Below are positions 15,134-21,011 of a DNA stretch of 21,778 nucleotides, in pieces. A model generated the notes under the pieces. That model was not told where the DNA came from. It worked only from the letters and a program-made list of their open reading frames with translations, and did no database searches. Source of the stretch: JAAZLS01 sp964463285 (GTDB lineage Bacteria; Bacillota; Dethiobacteria; DTU022); NCBI GenBank assembly GCA_964463285.1, contig CAYXBB010000029.1, positions 1-21,778 of the forward strand, written 5' to 3'. Each line of letters starts with the position of its first letter. The first letter of the stretch is position 1. Position numbers and translations under genes: made by a program.

Positions 15134-15579
15134 ATGAAAGCAAACCGGTGGATAAAAAAAACGGGCCACCTATTCGGCAACGCCGTTCTGATTTTGCTGA
15201 CGGCAGTCGCCTTGCTGCTGGCGGTTACCTTGCTGCAGAGCAAGCTCACCGGCGGCGAGCCGGCCTTCGCCGGTTACCGGGTGTGCATCGTTATGAGCGG
15301 GAGCATGGAGCCGGCGGTGAAGACCGGCAGCGCGGTACTGGTGCAGCCCNNNNNNNNNNNNNNNNNNNNNNNNNNNNNNNNNNNNNNNNNNNNNNNNNNN
15401 NNNNNNNNNNNNNNNNNNNNNNNNNNNNNNNNNNNNNNNNNNNNNNNNNGCTGATTGCCGCCGGGGGGCTTATCTCAAAATATCGGCGGGAAAATATGGT
15501 CCGCAAGCAAAAGGATCGCGGGGAGGTGGCCGGTGGGCAGAAGATGCCCTGTGAGTCAGACAGCATTATCAAGTGGTGA
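15134..15579 (+). CDS. sipW: SipW-type signal peptidase I, interrupted by an assembly gap
   Basis: Membrane peptidase of the archaeal/ER-like SipW class, which in Bacillus matures TasA and TapA. The first 72 codons are readable: a cytoplasmic basic start, one hydrophobic helix (AVLILLTAVALLLAVTLL), then VCIVMSGSMEPAVKTGSAVLVQP with the catalytic Ser in SGSMEP. 100 N follow (15350-15449). After the gap, LIAAGGLISKYRRENMVRKQ plus a polar tail closes at a TGA. About 114 residues are visible; family members have about 170-190, so the true missing stretch is probably nearer 200 nt than 100. The missing part should hold the second catalytic residue (His in this class). It lies 54 nt after the vWA gene and 54 nt before the first TasA-like gene, so it is probably in one operon with both. 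Confidence 0.85.
15350..15449. other. Assembly gap of 100 N inside sipW
   Basis: Exactly 100 N, the usual placeholder for a scaffold join of unknown length. Reading frames on the two sides cannot be compared across it. Confidence 0.99.
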
Positions 15580-15633
15580 TTTCCGGTTTGGAAAAAATCC
15601 AAGTCTATTAAATTATTCGGGAGGAAGAAATTA

Positions 15634-16278
15634 ATGAAAATAAAAAGAAGCGCGTTAATCGGTATCCTGGTGGTTTCTTTGGTGGCGCTGGTGGCGGTGG
15701 GAACCTGGGCCTGGTTTACGGCGCAGGCAGATCCGGTGGTAAATACATTCACGGCGGGAACGGTGAAGATAGTGCTTCATGACGATTTTGACACGGATGG
15801 GCTGGCCGGAAACTGGAATCCCGGGCAGTGCATTGACAAAGTAGTCTATGTAGAGAACACCGGCACCAAGTGCGCCTATGTGCGGGTGAAACTGACCCCT
15901 GCCTGGGAAGGCGTTGTAGAGGATGAAGGTGGAAGTGTTATAGAGTTGGACGTGGATAATATTAGTTACGGTTATTCAGTTGAGAATGGTACTAATGCCG
16001 GAATCAACCCCGACTGGATCAGGAGTGCTGATGGCTGGTATTATTACAAAACTTCACTGCCAGGTGCCACAGGATCAACTATTGCTGAAACAACCCACCT
16101 AATTGATGTAGTATGCCTGGCCGGCGAGGGAACAGGCAACGACTACCAAGGGGCGACGCTGACGATCAATGTCGAAGCCGAAGCAGTGCAGTGCAGCCAT
16201 GATGCTTACAAGGATGTCTGGAGCAGTGCCGGACTTGACGACGACAATGGGGTATTAAAACTGGCTGCTACTGAATAG
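15634..16278 (+). CDS. TasA/camelysin-like fibre protein 1 (SipW substrate)
   Basis: A 214-residue secreted protein of the TasA/CalY (peptidase M73-like) group, whose members form extracellular fibres in Bacillus biofilms. The N-terminus has the SipW-type signal: basic MKIKRS, a hydrophobic stretch, then VGTWAWFTAQ, followed by NTFTAGTVKI, which in this group opens the mature jelly-roll domain. Internal landmarks are NTGTKCAYVRVKLTPAWE, DGWYYYK and AEAVQCSHDAYKDVW. Three of these are also found in the next gene, so the two are paralogues. Four cysteines are visible, unusual for Bacillus TasA, and disulphides are possible. The start is ATG, with GGGAGGAAG about 7 nt upstream. It lies 54 nt after sipW. 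Confidence 0.87.
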   Translation: MKIKRSALIGILVVSLVALVAVGTWAWFTAQADPVVNTFTAGTVKIVLHDDFDTDGLAGNWNPGQCIDKVVYVENTGTKCAYVRVKLTPAWEGVVEDEGGSVIELDVDNISYGYSVENGTNAGINPDWIRSADGWYYYKTSLPGATGSTIAETTHLIDVVCLAGEGTGNDYQGATLTINVEAEAVQCSHDAYKDVWSSAGLDDDNGVLKLAATE

Positions 16279-16357
16279 CATATTTGGGATGGGGGTTACT
16301 GTAAACAGGTATTTATTCCTGTTCCCAACTGGTTAAAAATTAGACCCATTGACCGGG

Positions 16358-16379
16358 GGGCCGGGCTGTGGCCCGGCCC
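16358..16379 (+). terminator. Strong GC hairpin between the two TasA-like genes
   Basis: Perfect 9-bp arms GGGCCGGGC and GCCCGGCCC with loop TGTG. No T-run follows, so it is unlikely to be an efficient intrinsic terminator. It may slow RNA decay or reduce read-through so that the two subunits are made in different amounts. Confidence 0.45.
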
Positions 16380-16421
16380 GGATGGAATTGCACCCACTCC
16401 CTGGAGGAGGTGAAGGGTTAA

Positions 16422-16967
16422 TTGAAAAGAAATGCGTTAATGGTTCTGTTAATAATAGCCTTGGTGGCCCTGATGGCCGGAGGTACCTACGCCTGGTTTA
16501 CCGCCCGGGATGATGCCGCCAACACCCTGACCGCCGGAACGGTAGAGATTGAAATTAACGAGAACTATGTTCCGGTTACAGAATGGAAACCGGGCAATAT
16601 GACACCCAAAGAAGTCTGGGTAAAGACTGTAGGTACCAAGTGCGTTTATGTGCGGGTATCGATTACACCGGTTTGGGAGGATCCCAGCCTGCCAATTGAT
16701 AACGTGATCCTTAATTGGAATGAGGGTAATTGGGTTTATTCCGAAGGCTGGTATTACTACAAAGATATTCTTTGCCCCGACGATGAAAAAACAGAATTGC
16801 TGCTGCAATCGGTAACCCTCAGCGATGCTACCGATGATCGATATCAGGGCAAAGTGCTGCAGATCGTGGTCAACGCCGAGGCGGTGCAGGCCTCCCATGA
16901 GGCATACAAAGATGCCTGGGGACTGACAGAGTTGCCGGCGGGGGTTCAGGCATGGCCGGCTCCGTAA
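16422..16967 (+). CDS. TasA/camelysin-like fibre protein 2 (SipW substrate)
   Basis: A 181-residue paralogue of the preceding gene. The SipW-type signal reads MKRNALM, a hydrophobic stretch and AGGTYAWFTAR, then NTLTAGTVEIEI. Shared landmarks are VGTKCVYVRVSITPVWE, EGWYYYK and AEAVQASHEAYKDAW. The mature part is shorter by about 30 residues, chiefly around the middle insertion of protein 1. The start is TTG at 16422, 9 nt after GGAGGAGGTG (16403-16412). It is probably cotranscribed with the upstream genes through the hairpin at 16358-16379. It may be a major or minor subunit of the same fibre; the sequence does not tell which. Confidence 0.87.
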   Translation: MKRNALMVLLIIALVALMAGGTYAWFTARDDAANTLTAGTVEIEINENYVPVTEWKPGNMTPKEVWVKTVGTKCVYVRVSITPVWEDPSLPIDNVILNWNEGNWVYSEGWYYYKDILCPDDEKTELLLQSVTLSDATDDRYQGKVLQIVVNAEAVQASHEAYKDAWGLTELPAGVQAWPAP

Positions 16968-17011
16968 GCCGGTAGACTAATTGTTTCGTAGCGGTAGGAT
17001 ATTGGCCTTCT

Positions 17012-17063
17012 TTATAACTGTTGCTTCCGGAAAACCCGGCGGCAGCCGGGAGAGGCCCGGAAG
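17012..17063 (+). promoter_or_regulatory. TTATAACTGTT motif and nested hairpin before the LPXTG gene
   Basis: TTATAACTGTT (17012-17022) is identical to 12767-12777 upstream of the vWA gene. Directly after it lies a nested hairpin: CTTCCGG (17024-17030) with CCGGAAG (17057-17063), enclosing CCCGGC (17035-17040) and GCCGGG (17045-17050). No T-run follows. It could be an internal regulatory site or an mRNA stabiliser. Confidence 0.4.
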
Positions 17064-17103
17064 GAAAATATTTCTACCCCCTACTGGAAAGGAGGGTAGC
17101 CGT

Positions 17104-17838
17104 TTGAAAAATATAGCTAAGTTTGCGGCGGCTTTGGCCGCAGCGTTACTGTTGATGATAGCCGTCTCCCCGGCGGGGGTTCGGGCCGCCGATCTGGTGG
17201 AGCTGATAGCCGACGATACCGGGCTGGTGCTGATTCCGGAGGACGGTAAACTGTTTGAGTTGGAAGGCATGATGCCGGGGGATACCGCCACAGCCACAAT
17301 CGAGATCAGGAATAGCTATAACAGGACATTTGTTCTATATATGAGAGCCGAAGATCCCGAGGATTCTGATCCCAGCTTGCTGCAACAGTTGAAGCTAACG
17401 GTTGTTCCCGGCGGCCGGGTGCAGTACGCGGGGTACGGCGAGGGCCCCCTGGGAGAGTTTGGCGAGAATACGATCACCATCGGTACTTTTCGCCCCGGCG
17501 ATACCGGAGAACTGGTGGCCACGGTGCGTCTGCCCGGCCCGGAAACGGGCAACGAATACCAGGATAAAACTGCCGGCATAAAATGGGTGTTTACAGCCCA
17601 GGTCAGGAGGGGCGGCGGCGGAGGCGGAGGCGGCGATGATGATGATGATGATGACTATTGGTACGATTATCGGCCCGAACCGCCAAAGGTCTATCCGGAA
17701 AAAGAACTGGTGATCAAGCCCGAACCGCCCGGAGTAATGCCCAAGACCGGTGTGGAGGCGCCTTACCTCTACTACGTGCTGGGCGGATTGGCGCTGTTTG
17801 GCGGAATACAGTTGGCCCGCAGGCCTAGACGCAAATAA
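17104..17838 (+). CDS. LPXTG-type (MPKTG) wall-anchored protein
   Basis: A 244-residue secreted protein. A signal peptide (MKNIAKF, an Ala/Leu-rich core, cut near GVRAAD) precedes a beta-rich domain (about 26-170) with PGDTATATIEIRN and RPGDTGELVATVRL, resembling the middle of TasA/TapA-like accessory proteins. A linker of eight Gly and seven Asp follows, then a Tyr/Pro-rich stretch. The C-terminus is a complete sorting signal: MPKTG, a hydrophobic segment (YVLGGLALFGGIQLA), then RRPRRK. A sortase would cut after Thr and join the protein to the wall. TTG at 17104 is chosen because AAAGGAGGG (17088-17096) lies 7 nt upstream; reading upstream to 16981 has no ribosome-binding site and would bury the signal peptide. 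It is the only sortase substrate visible here, with the sortase gene 300 nt downstream. Confidence 0.87.
   Translation: MKNIAKFAAALAAALLLMIAVSPAGVRAADLVELIADDTGLVLIPEDGKLFELEGMMPGDTATATIEIRNSYNRTFVLYMRAEDPEDSDPSLLQQLKLTVVPGGRVQYAGYGEGPLGEFGENTITIGTFRPGDTGELVATVRLPGPETGNEYQDKTAGIKWVFTAQVRRGGGGGGGGDDDDDDDYWYDYRPEPPKVYPEKELVIKPEPPGVMPKTGVEAPYLYYVLGGLALFGGIQLARRPRRK
17611..17655 (+). repeat. In-frame trinucleotide repeats (Gly8-Asp7 linker)
   Basis: Eight GGC/GGA codons (17611-17634) are followed by six GAT and one GAC (17635-17655). Slippage would change the linker length without breaking the frame. Confidence 0.85.
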
Positions 17839-17932
17839 TAGGCGGATTAGCAGCCGCTGTAGAATTCTATTGATAAACATCCGGGGTGGCGATTGCCCTT
17901 ACCTGATCAGGGGGATCCCACCCCTACCCCTT

Positions 17933-17961
17933 CCCTCCCCCATCAAGGGGGAGGGTTTTTT
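17933..17961 (+). terminator. Intrinsic terminator after the LPXTG gene
   Basis: Perfect 9-bp arms CCCTCCCCC and GGGGGAGGG with loop ATCAA, followed by six T. A further GGGGTGG/CCACCCC pairing and a CCTGATCAGG palindrome lie just upstream (17883-17925). It should end the transcript before the sortase gene, which would then need its own promoter or read-through. Confidence 0.8.
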
Positions 17962-18069
17962 CGCCGGCTGCAGAGACGGGGAACGGGAACGGTAATTTTA
18001 GGAACGTAACGGAGTTTTAGCCGTTGATTAACATTGGGATGAAAGCAACACCCGGGAATGGGTTTCCGT

Positions 18070-18093
18070 TGTAGGAGCGAGGGGCCTCGCCCG
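18070..18093. repeat. REP-like palindrome
   Basis: TGTAGGA followed by GCGAGG-GG-CCTCGC (18077-18090). Together with 8031-8057 (TGTAGGG then a GC palindrome) it fits a dispersed family of TGTAGG-headed GC-rich palindromes. Only two copies are in this window. The rest of 17962-18137 shows no gene and no clear sigma-A promoter for the sortase. Confidence 0.4.
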
Positions 18094-18137
18094 CATTTTC
18101 CCGGGCAGTTGGGCGGAATTGGAAAGGACGGACAACT

Positions 18138-18755
18138 ATGCGCCGTTTACTGGCGGTGGTTCTGATCATAGCAGGGCTTGGCCTGCTGGCCTATCCCAAG
18201 GCCAGGGGGTACTATTTTGACTATCGCCGGCAGCAGCTTCTTAATGCCTGGAACGAACAGATTGCCCCGGCAAGGCCCCTGGAATCGCCGGAGGAGCCTC
18301 CGGCAGCGGAGGATAACCGGTTCGATTCGGCCCTTCAAAAATATATCCTGGATAACATGATCGGGGTGCTGCGCATCCCCGGCATCAATCTGGAGTTGCC
18401 GGTTTTGAAAAAGGATTCTGCGGCGGATCTGGATATATCCATTGCCCAGGTGGCGGGCTCGGCCCCGCCGGGGGCGGCGGGCAACTTTATCGTCGCCGGG
18501 CACCGCCAGCTGGAGTACGGGCGTCATTTTAACCGCCTTCACGAAGTTAAAAAAGGGGATTTAATCGAATTTGACGGTCCTGAGGAAACTTTTGTCTACT
18601 GGGTGTTCGAGGCCCGGGTAATTCAGCCGGAGGAGACCGGCGTGCTTGAACAATCGGAGGAAAAGCTGATCACCTTAATCACCTGTCACGGCAGCCGCCG
18701 GCCCTTTTCGCGCCTCATCGTCAAAGGGCGCCTGGAAGAGGTAACCGGTTTTTAG
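18138..18755 (+). CDS. Sortase (class D/E-like)
   Basis: Membrane-bound transpeptidase of 205 residues joining LPXTG-type proteins to the cell wall, or to each other. An N-terminal membrane anchor (RRLLAVVLIIAGLGLLAYP) is followed by a charged linker and the sortase barrel, which starts near IGVLRIPGINLELPVLK. The catalytic His is in FIVAGHRQ, the catalytic Cys in LITLITCHGS and the Arg in PFSRLIVKGRL. The anchor and TLITC-type motif fit class D or E sortases. The ATG follows AAAGGAC by about 8 nt. Its obvious substrate is the MPKTG protein upstream. A C. perfringens sipW-bsaA-srtC locus that makes sortase-linked TasA-like fibres is a parallel I recall from the literature; whether this sortase polymerises subunits is inference. 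Confidence 0.9.
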   Translation: MRRLLAVVLIIAGLGLLAYPKARGYYFDYRRQQLLNAWNEQIAPARPLESPEEPPAAEDNRFDSALQKYILDNMIGVLRIPGINLELPVLKKDSAADLDISIAQVAGSAPPGAAGNFIVAGHRQLEYGRHFNRLHEVKKGDLIEFDGPEETFVYWVFEARVIQPEETGVLEQSEEKLITLITCHGSRRPFSRLIVKGRLEEVTGF

Positions 18756-18820
18756 TTCAGCTCCTCCTGCCCGGAGCCCCCCAGCCCGGCTATGATACTC
18801 TCCACCGGCCTCGGGCTGAA
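18756..18820 (+). other. Structured RNA segment downstream of the sortase gene
   Basis: The outer stem TTCAGC (18756-18761) with GCTGAA (18815-18820) can close over two inner pairings, CTCC/GGAG and AGCCCG/CGGGCT. No T-run follows. It may be a 3' stabiliser or a poor terminator ending the locus. Confidence 0.3.
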
Positions 18821-18850
18821 GGTTTCCCTACACATTATTGGCCAGCGCCG

Positions 18851-18874
18851 GCGCATTATGTTTTTATATAAATA
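18851..18874 (+). repeat. Right copy of the 24-bp direct repeat
   Basis: GCGCATTATGTTT, TTA, TATAAATA; identical in 22 of 24 positions to 10811-10834. It lies 28 nt upstream of the pilB promoter and has no usable -35 of its own (TTGGCC, moved away by a short insertion). Confidence 0.6.
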
Positions 18875-18901
18875 AAGTTGTAACAATATGACAAATATTG
18901 G

Positions 18902-18930
18902 TTGACACTCCTCGTTTATGCTGATATAGT
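18902..18930 (+). promoter_or_regulatory. Consensus promoter of the riboswitch-pilB transcript
   Basis: TTGACA (18902-18907) and TATAGT (18925-18930) with a 17-nt spacer. Transcription should start near 18937, about 20 nt before the riboswitch closing helix. Confidence 0.85.
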
Positions 18931-18957
18931 ATAAAATGCTTAAAACGACATTAAATT

Positions 18958-19051
18958 TGAGAAAGGCAAACCTGTTGAAAAGCAGGGACGCAAAGCTTCA
19001 GACCTACGGCCTGACTTGGGCTAGGGTAGCTGGGTTGCCGCACTTATCTCA
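18958..19051 (+). ncRNA. Cyclic-di-GMP-I (GEMM-I) riboswitch
   Basis: Hallmarks are in order: GGCAAACC (18965-18972), a left helix closed by a GAAA tetraloop (CCTGTT-GAAA-AGCAGG), GGGACGCAAAGC, a right helix with its loop, then GGGTAGCTGGGTTGCC. This matches the GEMM-I aptamer (compare Vc2 of Vibrio cholerae), including the GNRA loop that docks on the right arm. The closing helix P1 can form between TGAGAAAG (18958-18965) and CTTATCTCA (19043-19051), 8 bp with one bulged A. The 3' strand of P1 is also the 5' arm of the following terminator, so ligand binding should prevent termination. Control of a downstream pilus operon fits the known use of c-di-GMP riboswitches in C. difficile. Confidence 0.93.
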
Positions 19052-19076
19052 GGGCAGCCCCGAGATATTTTTTTTT
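19045..19076 (+). terminator. Riboswitch-controlled intrinsic terminator
   Basis: TATCTC (19045-19050) pairs with GAGATA (19062-19067) and GGG with CCC around loop CAG, with one A-C mismatch, followed by nine T (19068-19076). The 5' arm overlaps the 3' strand of riboswitch P1, so the two structures exclude each other. Confidence 0.85.
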
Positions 19077-19219
19077 AACCTATGAACTGTTTTAAAGGAA
19101 CCAACTTCTTGCAAATTGCAAATTCCGATATAGGGAACGGGGTGTGCTTCCCTGGGAATCATTTAAAATTTTCTGCGAAAGACCTTTAAGTGGAAAAATA
19201 ATCTTCGGGGGGGTCTACC
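19077..19219 (+). other. Leader between terminator and pilB
   Basis: No gene. It holds a tandem GCAAATT repeat (near 19110-19124) and a weak hairpin AGGGA/TCCCT (near 19131-19155). A G-rich Shine-Dalgarno lies about 7 nt before the pilB ATG. Confidence 0.4.
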
Positions 19220-20953
19220 ATGGCGAAATTCACCCGCAGGCGCATCGGCGAGTTGCTGATCGACACCGGGGCTATTACCAGGGAGCAACTGTTTGAAGCC
19301 TTGGAAGATCAAAAGTTAAATTTCCGTCCTATCGGGCAGATATTGATCTCCAAGGAATTTATAACTGAAGAAAAATTTACCCAGACCCTGGAGGAACAGT
19401 TGGGCATCCCCCAGGTTAATCTCTACAACTACAGTATCGACCCGGAGGTAGCCACCGCTATCCCCACCTCTATGGCCCAGCGCCACCAGGTTATTCCCAT
19501 CGGGTGGCGGGATAAAAAGCTGGTACTGGCCATGGCCGATCCGATGAACATAATGGCCCTGGACGATGTGGCCATGTATCTTCGGGCCGAGGTGGTGCCG
19601 GTAATCGCTTTGCCCAGCGCGGTGGAACATGCCATTAACCAGTTTTTTGGGTTAAAAGAATCCATAGAGCAAACCGCTGAAGAAAATAAGCTAAGACAAG
19701 ACGAAGAAGAACTTTCCCGTTTGAAAGCGCTGGTGGAGGACGCTCCCATTGTCAAGGTAGTCAACTCGCTGATTCATCAGGCGGTGACCGAGGGAGCCAG
19801 CGACCTCCATATAGAGCCTTCCGGAAACGGGGTGCGGATCCGGATGCGCATTGACGGGATTCTGCACGATCTCATGTCCCCTCCCAAGGATACCCAGCCC
19901 CTGATTGTCTCCCGGATAAAAATTATGTCCAACCTGGATATCGCCGAGCGCCGCCTGCCTCAGGACGGGCGCATCTTGATGCAATCGGCCTTAAAAGATG
20001 TAAATTTGCGGGTTTCCACCATGCCCACCATTCATGGCGAAAAGGTGGTGATCCGGATTCTGGAAAAAGAAAGGGTGGTTCTTCCGTTGGAGGAACTGGG
20101 TTTCTCTGAACACAACTACCGGCTGTTCCAACAGGGCCTGCTTAACCGCTCCGGAATGATCCTGGTTACCGGCCCCACCGGGTGCGGCAAAACCACCACC
20201 CTATACTCGGTCCTAAACTACCTGAACAACCCCGGGGACAACATTATTACGGTGGAGGATCCGGTGGAGTACCGCCTGGAAGGGATCAACCAGGTCCAGG
20301 TCAACCCGAAAATCAACTTAACCTTTGCCAATACCTTGCGAGCCATCTTGCGCCAGGACCCCAATATTGTGATGGTGGGAGAAATAAGGGACCTGGAAAC
20401 GGCGGAAATTGCCACCCGGGCCGCCCTGACCGGCCACCTGGTGCTCTCCACCCTGCATACCAACGATGCTCCCCGGGCTATCTCCCGCCTCCAGGATATG
20501 GGGGTGGAAAGCTACCTGATCATTTCCTCCCTGGTGGCGGTGGTGGCCCAGCGGTTGATCCGCCTGATCTGCCCCGAATGTCGCCAAAAGTATCTTCTTA
20601 CCGCCGAGCAGCAAGCTCTCTTTCGCAAGGTTTTCGGAAAAAAGGCCCCGGAAGAGCTTTATCGGGGGGAGGGCTGTAAAAATTGCAACCAGACCGGCTA
20701 CCGCGGGCGGGTGGCCATCCATGAGGTGCTGAAGGTGGATCAGGAAATGCGACGCCTGATTCTGGAGGGAGCCGGTCCGGAGAGGATCCTGGCGGCGGCT
20801 CTTCAGCAGGGGATGGTGACCATGCTGCATGACGGGCTACGCCGGATCGAAGAGGGTCAGACCACTCTCGACGAAGTGGTGCGGGTGGCCTTCGACAGCG
20901 CCTCCGCCGAAAGCGCGCTGATCGATATAAAAAGCGCCCGGTCGGCCGGATAA
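19220..20953 (+). CDS. pilB: Type IV pilus assembly ATPase PilB (GspE/MshE-like)
   Basis: Hexameric cytoplasmic ATPase that powers pilus extension, 577 residues. Residues about 1-150 match the N-terminal MshEN/T2SSE-N domain: RIGELLIDTGAITREQLFEAL, then a second repeat PIGQILISKEFITEEKFTQTL. This domain binds c-di-GMP in MshE and several PilB proteins; the second repeat lacks the Arg of the usual RLG. The ATPase core has Walker A GPTGCGKTTT near 318, the Asp box (VEDPVEYR), Walker B VGEIRD near 386 and the His box LVLSTLHTND. A zinc site is formed by CPEC near 450 and CKNC near 488. The ATG follows a G-rich ribosome-binding site. pilT starts 58 nt downstream. Expression is controlled by the riboswitch and terminator upstream. 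Confidence 0.95.
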   Translation: MAKFTRRRIGELLIDTGAITREQLFEALEDQKLNFRPIGQILISKEFITEEKFTQTLEEQLGIPQVNLYNYSIDPEVATAIPTSMAQRHQVIPIGWRDKKLVLAMADPMNIMALDDVAMYLRAEVVPVIALPSAVEHAINQFFGLKESIEQTAEENKLRQDEEELSRLKALVEDAPIVKVVNSLIHQAVTEGASDLHIEPSGNGVRIRMRIDGILHDLMSPPKDTQPLIVSRIKIMSNLDIAERRLPQDGRILMQSALKDVNLRVSTMPTIHGEKVVIRILEKERVVLPLEELGFSEHNYRLFQQGLLNRSGMILVTGPTGCGKTTTLYSVLNYLNNPGDNIITVEDPVEYRLEGINQVQVNPKINLTFANTLRAILRQDPNIVMVGEIRDLETAEIATRAALTGHLVLSTLHTNDAPRAISRLQDMGVESYLIISSLVAVVAQRLIRLICPECRQKYLLTAEQQALFRKVFGKKAPEELYRGEGCKNCNQTGYRGRVAIHEVLKVDQEMRRLILEGAGPERILAAALQQGMVTMLHDGLRRIEEGQTTLDEVVRVAFDSASAESALIDIKSARSAG

Positions 20954-21011
20954 CCGGGCCGGGCTTCCAGTTGTCTGATCCAGAAACATTGAAATTGATC
21001 GAGGTGAGGCT

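Noticed and set aside
15148..15579. A protein spanning the N run in the frame starting at 15148
   Set aside because: The frame across unknown bases is meaningless; before the gap the real frame is the one starting at 15134, with the SGSMEP motif.
16981..17103. N-terminal extension of the LPXTG protein
   Set aside because: It has no ribosome-binding site, would place 41 residues before a clear signal peptide, and overlaps a strong hairpin; the TTG at 17104 has a near-perfect Shine-Dalgarno.
20182..20679. A 165-codon frame inside pilB
   Set aside because: Out-of-frame shadow rich in Gly, Pro and Arg, lying within the conserved ATPase core.
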